Source: an uncultured Trueperaceae bacterium
Lineage (GTDB): Bacteria; Deinococcota; Deinococci; Deinococcales; Trueperaceae
Length of the DNA: 64,000 bases
Direction of reading: 5' to 3'
NCBI GenBank assembly: GCA_913057685.1
Contig: CAJXOA010000001.1
Location: 62,001 to 126,000, forward strand
The notes below the pieces were generated by a model. That model had not been told where the DNA came from. It ran no database searches and worked only from the letters and a program-made list of their open reading frames with translations. Below, piece by piece: positions 26,933 through 35,500 of the stretch (position 1 is the stretch's first letter; each line of letters begins with the position of its first letter). Made by a program: the position numbers and the translations under genes.

Positions 26933-28926
26933 GCCGTCTGCGAACCTTCGGGTGCGGAGAGCGTCTCGCGTTCCCGCCGCCGCGACGGCGTCAGGGCGTA
27001 CGCGGTGCCGAGCGCCATGACGACGCCGCCCACCCAAATCCAGGAGATGAGGGGGCTGCGCACGACGCGGAGGATGACGAAGTCCTGCCCCTCGCGCACG
27101 CCCGCACCGACGTTCAGGTAGACGTCGTACAGCGGGAGGTACAGCACGTCGGGGGTGGGGACGTCCATCGATTGACCGAAGAAGCTGTTGATCTTCGGGC
27201 GCAGCGTCCCCAGGACCTCACCGTCGCGCTCGACGCGGACGGTGGCGCCCGCCCCGATGCGGTACTCGGTCTGCTCGACGAACGTGTTCAGGGCGGTGAA
27301 CTCGAGGTCGCGGAAGGCGTGCGTCTCCCCCATCTCGATGCGGACCTGTTCGTCGACGCGGTAGCCGCTGCTGCCGAGGATGCCGGCCGCCATCACGACG
27401 ACGCCGAGGTGCACGATCATGCTGCCGAAGCGGCGGCGGTTCTCGAAGGCGTAGTCGCCGATCACCTGCACGACGCTGCGGGTTCCGACGCGGACGCGGG
27501 GGACGACCGCGGCGGTCAAGAGCAGCGCGAACGAGGCGAGGTTCCAGCCGATCAGGCCGACCGTCAGCAGCGGGTAGGTGCCGCGCATCCCCAGCGCCGC
27601 GGCGACCACGGCGAAGGCGACGCCGACGCCCGTCATCCAGGTGAGGTTGCTGCGCAGCGTCTGCCAGCGCGCGCGGCGCCAGGGCAGCAGCGGCCCGATG
27701 CCCATGAGGCCGAGGACGCCCATCCACAGCGGGAGGGTGGCGGCGTCGAAGAACGGTGCACCGACCGTCACCTTGTCGCCGGTGAACGCCTCCACGATCA
27801 ACGGGAACAACGTCCCCAGCAGCACCGCGAAGGCGATGGCGAGGAACAGGACGTTCCCCGCGAGGAAGGTGCCCTCGCGGCTGACGGGGTGGTCGAGGTC
27901 GGCGCGGTCGCGGACCTGGTCCCAGCGCCACGCCATCAGCCCGAGCGAGATCACGGTGACGACGACGAAGAACGCCAGGAACGCCGGCCCGACGGGGCCG
28001 TCCCCGAAGGCGTGGACGCTGCTGACGACGCCGCTGCGGGTCAGGAACGTCCCCAAGAGCGTCATGGAGAAGGTGAGGATGATCAACGCCAGGTTCCACG
28101 CTTTCAACATGTGGCGGCGTTGCTGCACCTGGACGCTGTGGATGAACGCGGTCGCGGTCAGCCAGGGGATGAAGCTGACGTTCTCGACCGGGTCCCACGC
28201 CCAGTAGCCGCCCCACCCGAGGACCTCGTAGCTCCACCAGCCGCCGGTCACGATCGCGGCGGTCAGGAAGCCCCACCCGATCAGCGTCCAGCGGCGGGTC
28301 TGCAGCATCCATTCGCTGCCCGGCCGGCGGGTGATCAACGCCGCCATGGCGTACGCGAACGGCACCGTCAGGCCGACGAAGCCGAGGTACATCAGGAACG
28401 GGTGGACCGCCATCATCCAGTGGTTCTGCAGCAGCGGGTTCGGGCCGGGCCCGTCGGCGGGGACGGGGTTCATGACCTCGAACGGCGGCGCGATGACGGC
28501 GGGCACGAGCACGAAGAACGTCTGCACCGACGCCATGACCGCCAGCGCCCAGGGGCGCAGCGGGGTGTTGGGCGCGCGCAGCGCCAGCAACGCCCAGTAG
28601 CCGCTCAGCAGCCACCCCCAGAGGATCAGCGAGCCCTCGAGGGCCGCCCAGAGGGTCACCATCTTCACCCACACCGGGTTGGCGGCGCGCGAGGTTTCCG
28701 CGACGTAGGAGACGCTGAAGTCGTCGGTGAGGAGGGCGATCTCCATGACGGCGACCGCGACGCTCATCGCCAGGAACGTCGCGACGCCCGCGAGGCGCGA
28801 CGACGTCAGGAGGCCGGCGTCGCGGCGCACCGCGCCGACCCAGGCGGCGATCAGGCTCCAGACGCTGAAGGCGAGCGCAAGCAGCAGCGAGGCGCTGCCG
28901 ATGGGGCCGAGGGACAGCTCGTTCAC
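26929..28926 (-). CDS. ccmF: Cytochrome c heme lyase CcmF
   Basis: 665-residue polytopic protein of the heme-handling family with the tryptophan-rich WWD-type signature WGGYWAWDPVENVSFIPWL flanked by conserved His residues (e.g. AFIHS). Attaches heme from holo-CcmE to apocytochrome with CcmH/CcmI. About 13-15 hydrophobic segments, length normal. GTG 28926 overlaps the ccmE stop, and its own stop overlaps ccmG. The C-terminal extracytoplasmic domain before the last helix matches family layout. Confidence 0.97.
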   Translation of the reverse strand: MNELSLGPIGSASLLLALAFSVWSLIAAWVGAVRRDAGLLTSSRLAGVATFLAMSVAVAVMEIALLTDDFSVSYVAETSRAANPVWVKMVTLWAALEGSLILWGWLLSGYWALLALRAPNTPLRPWALAVMASVQTFFVLVPAVIAPPFEVMNPVPADGPGPNPLLQNHWMMAVHPFLMYLGFVGLTVPFAYAMAALITRRPGSEWMLQTRRWTLIGWGFLTAAIVTGGWWSYEVLGWGGYWAWDPVENVSFIPWLTATAFIHSVQVQQRRHMLKAWNLALIILTFSMTLLGTFLTRSGVVSSVHAFGDGPVGPAFLAFFVVVTVISLGLMAWRWDQVRDRADLDHPVSREGTFLAGNVLFLAIAFAVLLGTLFPLIVEAFTGDKVTVGAPFFDAATLPLWMGVLGLMGIGPLLPWRRARWQTLRSNLTWMTGVGVAFAVVAAALGMRGTYPLLTVGLIGWNLASFALLLTAAVVPRVRVGTRSVVQVIGDYAFENRRRFGSMIVHLGVVVMAAGILGSSGYRVDEQVRIEMGETHAFRDLEFTALNTFVEQTEYRIGAGATVRVERDGEVLGTLRPKINSFFGQSMDVPTPDVLYLPLYDVYLNVGAGVREGQDFVILRVVRSPLISWIWVGGVVMALGTAYALTPSRRRERETLSAPEGSQTA

Positions 28927-29351
28927 TGCAGGGTGTCCTTGAGTTCCTCGAGGTCGATGTGTTGGCCCTCGGCGGGCGCTTCGTACACCTCGCTGTGCTT
29001 GACGAGGAGGTTGTCGCTGACGAACACGCCGTCCTCGAAGCGGCCCTCGACGACGACGCCGGTGTTCTCCTGGAACAGCTCGGGGGGCGTGCCGCGGTGG
29101 CGGACGGGGTAGGTCTCGAGGCTGTCGGTCACCTGGAAGGCGAGCTGCAGTTCGCGGTCGTCGAAGTCGATCGAGCCGCGCTCGACGATCCCCCCGAGGC
29201 GGATGCGGCGGTCTTCGTACTGCTCCGGTTCCGCCGCGTACTCGCTGGGCAGCACGAAGTAGACGAGGCCGTCGCTGAGCGCGCGTTGGATCAGGAACCC
29301 GGACGCGGCCAGCACGCCGACACCGAGCAGGCCGTAGATCAGGCGTTTCAT
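28923..29351 (-). CDS. ccmE: Heme chaperone CcmE
   Basis: 142 residues: one N-terminal helix and an OB-fold. The heme-binding histidine lies in LLVKHSEVYEAP (about residue 117), corresponding to the LxKHxxxY motif in which His covalently binds heme. The typical DG(V/I)FVSDNLLVKH stretch is present. ATG 29351 overlaps the ccmD stop (ATGA), and the 3' end overlaps ccmF. Confidence 0.95.
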   Translation of the reverse strand: MKRLIYGLLGVGVLAASGFLIQRALSDGLVYFVLPSEYAAEPEQYEDRRIRLGGIVERGSIDFDDRELQLAFQVTDSLETYPVRHRGTPPELFQENTGVVVEGRFEDGVFVSDNLLVKHSEVYEAPAEGQHIDLEELKDTLQ

Positions 29352-29479
29352 GTCTCCTCCTCCTCGGCGCGGAGGCGCTTCGCGCGCCACGCCAGGTAGA
29401 TCAGGTAGGCACCGTAGGCGAGCGGCAGTTGCAGCCACGCCACCGCCACCCAGGTCCAGGGGCCCCAGGCGTCAAACAC
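29348..29479 (-). CDS. ccmD: CcmD-like small membrane protein
   Basis: 43 residues, too short for usual gene calling. One hydrophobic helix (WVAVAWLQLPLAYGAYLIYLAW) is followed by a basic then acidic tail (RAKRLRAEEEET). Size, topology (Trp-rich start, single helix, charged tail) and its place between ccmC and ccmE are exactly those of CcmD, which releases holo-CcmE from CcmABC. GTG 29479 lies inside the end of ccmC (8-base overlap), and its TGA overlaps the ccmE ATG. Confidence 0.85.
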   Translation of the reverse strand: MFDAWGPWTWVAVAWLQLPLAYGAYLIYLAWRAKRLRAEEEET

Positions 29480-30197
29480 GGACGGCGTCCCCGGCGGGCG
29501 GCCCCTCGCGGGTCCGGCGCACCTCCAGGTCGTGCTCGCGCAGCGAAATGCGCATGCGTTCCGCCAGCAGCCACGCGAACGTGAGGGCGGCGGCGACGAC
29601 GTTGACGAGCAGCACGGTCAGCATCGTGGGGTCCATCGTCACGCCCCCGCCGGTCAGGTCGATCGACTTGGCGGGGTGAAGCGTGCGGAACCACTCCGCG
29701 GCGAGGTAGTTCAGCGGGAGGCTGGCGAGCACGACGATGAGGATGACGGCGCTCACGCGGCCGCGGCGTTGCGGTTCGTCGATCAGGCCGCGCACGATGA
29801 ACACGCCGGCCAGCAGCGTCACCATCAACGCGGTCAACGTCAACTTCGCGTCCCACGTCCAGAAGGTGTTGAGGGTCGGCTTCGAGTACGTCATGCCGCC
29901 CACGATCGTGAGCGCCCCGAACAGCAGCGCGGTTTCCGCCGCCGCGACGCTGAGCGCGTCGAAGCGACGCGTGCCGCGCCACAGGAAGGCGATCCCGGCG
30001 AAGGCGGCGACGGCGACGGCGAGGAACGACACCCAGGCGACGCTGACGTGGGCGTACATGACGCGGATCAGTTCGCCCTGGTTGACGTCGGGGGGGCTGA
30101 GGCGGAGGCCGGCCCACGCACCGACGAGGGCGGAGAGGACGGCGACGCCGGCCAACGCGTTCAACCAGGTGGGCCGGTGGGCGGGGGCGGGGTTCAT
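29472..30197 (-). CDS. ccmC: Heme exporter permease CcmC
   Basis: 241 residues, six helices. The family's WWD-type domain appears as MTYSKPTLNTFWTWDAKLT, with conserved His in YAHVSVAW and LHPAKSI flanking it. CcmC loads heme onto CcmE outside the membrane. ATG 30197 is 70 bases downstream of ccmB, the largest gap in the operon. Followed by overlapping ccmD. Confidence 0.95.
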   Translation of the reverse strand: MNPAPAHRPTWLNALAGVAVLSALVGAWAGLRLSPPDVNQGELIRVMYAHVSVAWVSFLAVAVAAFAGIAFLWRGTRRFDALSVAAAETALLFGALTIVGGMTYSKPTLNTFWTWDAKLTLTALMVTLLAGVFIVRGLIDEPQRRGRVSAVILIVVLASLPLNYLAAEWFRTLHPAKSIDLTGGGVTMDPTMLTVLLVNVVAAALTFAWLLAERMRISLREHDLEVRRTREGPPAGDAVRV

Positions 30198-30267
30198 CGG
30201 CGGCGGGCTCCCTTCGACTCCGGGTGGGCCCCGATGGGCCGGCGTACGGAGAAGCGCGCGTTCGGTC

Positions 30268-30945
30268 TCATTCCTCGACCACGATGTGGAAGATGGCGCT
30301 GGTGACGACCACGTACATCAGATCGAATCCTGCCAGCAACTGTACCCAGTCACCCGCGAGGGACGTGTCACCCGCGATCATCACGGCATCGGTCGCGCGG
30401 ACCGCGGCGAGCAGGACCGGGACGACGACGGGGAACATCAACACGGGCAACAGCGACTCGCGGGCGGCGAGGTTCGCGGTCAACGCCGCGTAGAAGGTGG
30501 CGATGATCGCGAAGCCCAACGTCCCGAGCGCGATCGTCGCGAGCAGCACCGGCAGGCCGCCGGCGATCGGGGCGTCGAACAGCAAGGCGGTGACCGGCAG
30601 CAACGCCGCACCGAGGACCGTCATCGTCACCCAGTTCGCGAGCAGCTTGCCGAGGAACACCGCGGCGCGGGGGACCGGGAGGGTCAACAGCGCCTCGAAG
30701 GCGCCGCCCTCGAGGTCGCTCTGGTACGACTGCGCCGCGCTGATCACGCCGCTGAACGCCAACGCCACCCAGAGGGCGCCGGGCGCGGCGCGCGTCATGA
30801 GGTCCGCGTCGCGGCCCAACGCGAACGCCAGGACGACCAGCGTGACGCTGCTGAAGAACACCGTCGCGACCGTCGCGGCGCGGCTGCGCGCCTCGCTGCG
30901 GAGGTCCTTCCCGGCGATCGCGAGGAGGGCGCGGACGTCGTTCAC
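30268..30945 (-). CDS. ccmB: Heme exporter permease CcmB
   Basis: 225 residues with six hydrophobic helices. The family motif ALWVALAFSGVISAAQSYQSDLEGGAFEALLTLP is characteristic of CcmB. Partner of the ATPase CcmA, whose activity drives release of heme-loaded CcmE. GTG 30945 overlaps the ccmA stop (GTGA). Confidence 0.94.
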   Translation of the reverse strand: MNDVRALLAIAGKDLRSEARSRAATVATVFFSSVTLVVLAFALGRDADLMTRAAPGALWVALAFSGVISAAQSYQSDLEGGAFEALLTLPVPRAAVFLGKLLANWVTMTVLGAALLPVTALLFDAPIAGGLPVLLATIALGTLGFAIIATFYAALTANLAARESLLPVLMFPVVVPVLLAAVRATDAVMIAGDTSLAGDWVQLLAGFDLMYVVVTSAIFHIVVEE

Positions 30946-31673
30946 GGCGTCGCCTCGCGGTGGAGGGCGCCCTGCTCGAGGTGGATCGTCGCGTCGACGA
31001 ACGGCGCGACGCGGTCGGGTTCGTGGCTGGCGACCAGCACCGTCCGCCCGTCGCGGCGGGCCTCCTGCAGGAGGCGGTCGACGAGCCGGCGGCCGTCCTC
31101 GTCGAGGCTGGCGTACGGCTCGTCGAGGAGCCACAGGGCGGCGTCGGTGAGGAGCAGGCGGGCGAGGGCGAGGCGGCGCTTCATGCCGCTCGAGAACACC
31201 CGCACGAGGCGGTCGCCGTGCGCGGCGAGGCCGACGCGCTCGAGGGCGGCGTCGGCGTCGCCGGGGGGGCGCTGCAGCAGCGTGGTGGCGAGGCGCAGGT
31301 TCTCGCGCGCCGTCAGAGCGCCGTACGAGCCCGGCACGACGCTCAGGTAGGCGACGTGCCGGCGGACGGCGGCCGCCTCGCGCGCCAGGTCGTGCCCGAA
31401 CACCGCGCCCCGCCCGGCGCTGGGCCGGAGGCGGGTGGCGAGCAGCCGCAAGAGCGTCGTCTTGCCCGAGCCGTTGTGCCCGCGCAGGAGCACGATCCGT
31501 CCCGCGGTCACCTCGAGGTGGACGTCGCGCAGCACCCGTTCGCGGCCCCAGCGGCGGTCGACCCCCTCGAGGGCGACCGCCGGCACCACGCCCTGCGTGG
31601 GGGCGCCCGCCGGCCCGGGCGGACCCGCCGGCGCGGGGGGAGCGGGCGAAGCCTCGTCGGGTGCGTCGCTCAT
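30942..31673 (-). CDS. ccmA: ABC transporter ATPase CcmA
   Basis: 243 residues. Walker A is GHNGSGKTT, the signature is FSSGMKRRLALARLLL (SSG instead of LSGG, as often in CcmA), and Walker B is LWLLDEPYASLD, with the switch His in VLVASHEP. The N-terminal ~35 residues are Ala/Pro/Gly-rich and lie before the domain. ATG 31673 overlaps the ccdA stop, so translation is coupled. An internal later start is possible. Confidence 0.93.
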   Translation of the reverse strand: MSDAPDEASPAPPAPAGPPGPAGAPTQGVVPAVALEGVDRRWGRERVLRDVHLEVTAGRIVLLRGHNGSGKTTLLRLLATRLRPSAGRGAVFGHDLAREAAAVRRHVAYLSVVPGSYGALTARENLRLATTLLQRPPGDADAALERVGLAAHGDRLVRVFSSGMKRRLALARLLLTDAALWLLDEPYASLDEDGRRLVDRLLQEARRDGRTVLVASHEPDRVAPFVDATIHLEQGALHREATP

Positions 31674-32374
31674 AGCCGCTCGAACAACCAATCGGGGGTG
31701 AACTGCAGCAGCCAGGTGTTCAGTCGCGTGTAGGTGCCGGTCACCATCAGCACGCCGGCGAGCAGCAGCAGCGCGCCGGACGTCCGTTCGATCCACGGCA
31801 GCCACGAGCGCACCCGGCGCGAGACGCGCAGGAACTGCTCGAGCGCCAGGGCGGCGGCGAGGAACGGCACCGCCAGCCCGAGGCTGTACACCGCGAGCAT
31901 CGTCACGCCGTCGATCAGCGTGCCGGTCGCGCCGGCCAACGTCAGGATGCCGCCGAGCACCGGGCCGATGCACGGCGTCCAGCCGGCCGCGAACGCCATG
32001 CCGAGCAGGACCGCGCCCCACGGCGTCGAGGCGTCGTGCGTCGCGTGGACGCGGGTGTCGCGCATCAGGACGGGGAGGCGGATCACGCCCAGCAGCACCA
32101 GGCCGAAGGCGATCACCAGGACGCCGCCGACGATCGTCAGGGCCTCGCGGTGGTCGCGCAGCAGCGACCCGAGCGCCGACGCCGACGCGCCGAGCCCGAT
32201 GAAGATCAGCGAGAACCCGACGACGAAGAGCGAGGCGTTGCGCAACAGCAGGCGGCGCGACGTCGCGCCGCTCCCGCCGACGTACGCGAGGTACGACGGC
32301 ACGAGGGGGAGGACGCACGGGGACAGGAACGACAGCAGCCCGGCGGTGAAGGCGAGGGAGAGCGTGGGCGTCAT
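31670..32374 (-). CDS. ccdA: Cytochrome c biogenesis protein CcdA
   Basis: Six-helix membrane protein that passes electrons from cytoplasmic thioredoxin to extracytoplasmic thiol proteins such as CcmG. 234 residues. The two redox cysteines lie in FLSPCVLPLVPSYLAYVGG and AFAAGWTPCIGPVLGG, both with the conserved Pro-Cys surroundings. First gene of the ccm operon, divergent from the giant secreted protein. ATG 32374 is the first start at the natural N-terminus, preceded only by a weak AATACT -10-like box. Confidence 0.95.
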   Translation of the reverse strand: MTPTLSLAFTAGLLSFLSPCVLPLVPSYLAYVGGSGATSRRLLLRNASLFVVGFSLIFIGLGASASALGSLLRDHREALTIVGGVLVIAFGLVLLGVIRLPVLMRDTRVHATHDASTPWGAVLLGMAFAAGWTPCIGPVLGGILTLAGATGTLIDGVTMLAVYSLGLAVPFLAAALALEQFLRVSRRVRSWLPWIERTSGALLLLAGVLMVTGTYTRLNTWLLQFTPDWLFERL

Positions 32375-32541
32375 TGCCGACGAGTATTCCTGGTCGCCGG
32401 CTTCCCCGTCCCGCCCGCGCGGACATGGCGCGGCACGCCCGATCACCCCAAAGGTTGCACATCCAACCGCAGACTTGCTATTCCTTACATTTGGGTAACG
32501 CAACGTCGCGACGTCGCGACCCAGCCCCGAGGAGGAACGCG
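32375..32541. promoter_or_regulatory. Divergent promoter region, ccdA operon / giant secreted protein
   Basis: This 167-base region is relatively AT-rich near 32470-32500. It holds -10-like candidates for the plus strand (TATTCC, TACATT) and a tandem pair of the 8-base palindrome GTCGCGAC (32505-32520) just before the AGGAGG of the giant gene. I cannot decide the actual start sites. Confidence 0.4.
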
Positions 32542-35500
32542 ATGGTGACGTTGGCGTGGAAAACGGGTTCGGGCGTGGTGCGCGCCCTGCGCCTCACGAG
32601 GTTCGTGGCGGTGCTCGCCGCGATGGTCGGGATGGGGTCGGTGCACGCCGAGACCAATCCCTGCGACCTCCTCATGGGCGGCACCTACGACGCCGCCTCG
32701 GGGACCTGTTACCTGAGTTGGGGGCAGAACAAGCGCGCCACACTGAGCGTGCCGGAGGGCATCGACACGCTGGAGGTGTACCTGCAAGGTGGGCGAGGTG
32801 GGGATGCGTTCGCCAACAGCAATCACGGGCGAGGGGGTCGAGGAGGCCGCGTGCGGGGGACCGTGCGCGTCACGCCCGGCCAGAACATCCACGTGAGAAC
32901 CGGCTACATGGACGCCTTCAGCGGCGGGTCCGGTGGGGGTTTTTCAGGCTGTTCACAGGGTGGCGGCGGTGGATGGGCCTCCGGCCTCTTCGACGGCGAT
33001 CGCGACAGAGCGAGCCACGCCCTTCTGGTCGCCGGCGGCGGCGGGGGTTCGGCCGGATCGCAGTTCTGCCGGCACGATTTTTCCTCGAACGGTGGTCACG
33101 CCTACAACAATGGGAGCAACATCGGTTGGAGCTTCAAGGGGCCAACGGGGGGGAGTGGACGACGTGACACCAGCGATGGCGGGTCGAACGCCACGAACGG
33201 CGGGGGAACGGGCGGTGGCGGGTCCCCCGCCGGGCACCGTGGGAGCGGCGGAACGTCGAGTTCACGTAGCACGCCTGGCGGTGGCGGCGGCTCCGCCTAC
33301 CGCGAGGGGCGCGTCACCGGCTACACGTTCAAGACCCGCTCCCTCGAGGACGTCGAGGGCAACACGCCGTTCGCCTCCATCCGCTACGACGCCGGCGTCA
33401 GCGTCCTCTCGCTGGTTCGCCTCGATGCGAACCCCACCAACGCCTCCAGCATCGCCTTCGAGGTCACCTTCAGCGAGGACGTCGTAGGCGTCGATGCCGC
33501 CGCGTTCGTTCCCATCGGCGACGTTGGGGGAAGCGTCGCCGACGTCCAGGGCGACGGCGCCACGTACGCCGTGAGCGTGGATCTCGCCGCCGGGGACGAG
33601 GGCGTCGCCGGATTGCGGGTTCGCTCCGACACCGGCATCACCTCCCCCGCGACGAACCTGGGCATGGTGGCGGACTACGAATCGGGTGAGACCTACGACG
33701 TCGACGTCACACCCCCGCACGTCGCGGACGGATCGGTGTCCGTCGCGGGGGCGAGCTCCGCGGGCGGGTTCGCGGTGGGCGACCGACTCACGGCGACGTG
33801 GGACGACGCCGCGTCCGGAGAGGCGCTCGGGTACGCCCGCATTGCCTTCGACGTCACCGCCGTGGACGGACCGGCCGACGTCGCCGCCACCTCCACGAGC
33901 GACGGCTGGACGGGGACGTACGACGTGCCGGCTGGAAACGATGCCTGGAGCGACGCCGCGCTCGGCCTCACTGTGGAGGACGCCGCGGGGAACGTGACGC
34001 GCGTCCCCGACGCCGCCTTGGTGAGCGTCGACGGCGTCGTGCCCGACGTTCGCAGCAGCGCGCTCCACATCGCCGGGGGGACCGGCCCCGGGGGTGGCTA
34101 CGTCGTGGGCGACGAGGTGACGGTGACGTGGAACGCCGGGGCCGAGGGCGCCGGCGTCACCGACGTCGCCGCCGACCTGAGCGCGTTCGGGTTGGGCACC
34201 GACGTCGCGCTCGCATCGTCCTCCGACGCGACCTGGACGACGACGCAGGAGGTGACCCAAACCGTCGACGCAACCGTCGACGTCGCGGTGCGCGCAACCC
34301 GCCCCTCGGGCAACGAGGGCGCGGCCACCGTCCCGGTCCGCGTCGCCTCCCTCGACGACTCCGTGATCCACGTCGACGCACCCGCGGCGGTCTCGACCGA
34401 GCACCCCGAGGCATCCATCACCGTCGAACTGCGCGACGCGCGTGGGGGTGCCATGGGCGCGAGCGCGGGGGTCGTGGAGGTCGCCACCGATCTCGGGACG
34501 CTCGGCGCGGTCGACGACCTGGGCGATGGACGCTACACGGTGGCCCTGAGCGCCGAGCCGGAGGTAGGAGGCGGCACTGCGACGATTTCCGCGACGCTGG
34601 ACGGCGCGCCGATCGCGGCGACGGCGACGGTGCGGATCGACTTCACCGCGCCCGTCGTGTCGGCCGGCGACGTCACGGTCGCCGGGGCGACCGGCCCCGG
34701 CGGGCGCTTCCGGATCGGCGACGACGTCACGCTCACCTGGAGCGACCCCGAAGCGAGCGGCGCCAACGCCGACGTCGCGGCGGTCACGCTCGACGCGTCG
34801 GCGCTCGGGGGCCCCGCCGAGATCGATGCGACCGCCTCGGGCGGGACGTGGACCGCCCGGTACACCGTGGGGAACACCGGGGTGACCGGGGACGACCTCC
34901 CCGTCGGGTTGCGCGTCCGCGACGCGTCCGGAAACGCCACCACCGCGCCGCGCGTCGCGGGCCTCACGCTCGACGCCGCCGCTCCGGTCGTGACCCGCGC
35001 CAACCTTCGGACGTCGGGCGGAACCGGCACGGGCGGGGCGTTCCGGGCGGGCGACGTCGTCACCGCCACGTGGACGGCGGGAGCGGCGGGGGACGGCAAC
35101 GTCGACGTCTCCAGCGTCACGCTCGATTTCGGGGCGCTTGGGGGTCCGACCGCCGTGAGCGCCACGCGGGACGGGGAGGCCTGGCGGGCCTCGTGGACGC
35201 TCCCCGATCCGTTGGCCGTCGACCGGGCCGACGCCCAAATCGTGTTGACGACCGACGACGCGGCGGGCAACGTCACGACCCTCGCCTCGAGCCCCTTCGA
35301 GGTGGACGGCGTCGCACCGACCGTGACCTCGGGCGCGCTGACGGTCCAGGGGGCAAGCGCCGCCGGCGGCATCTTCAAGGTGGGGGACGTCGTCGAGGTG
35401 CGGTGGGACGACGGACCCGGCGGGGACGCGAACCCCGACGCGATCGCCGAGGTCGCCGTCGACTTCGGCGCGTTCGGGGGACCGGAGCGGGCGCCGGCGA

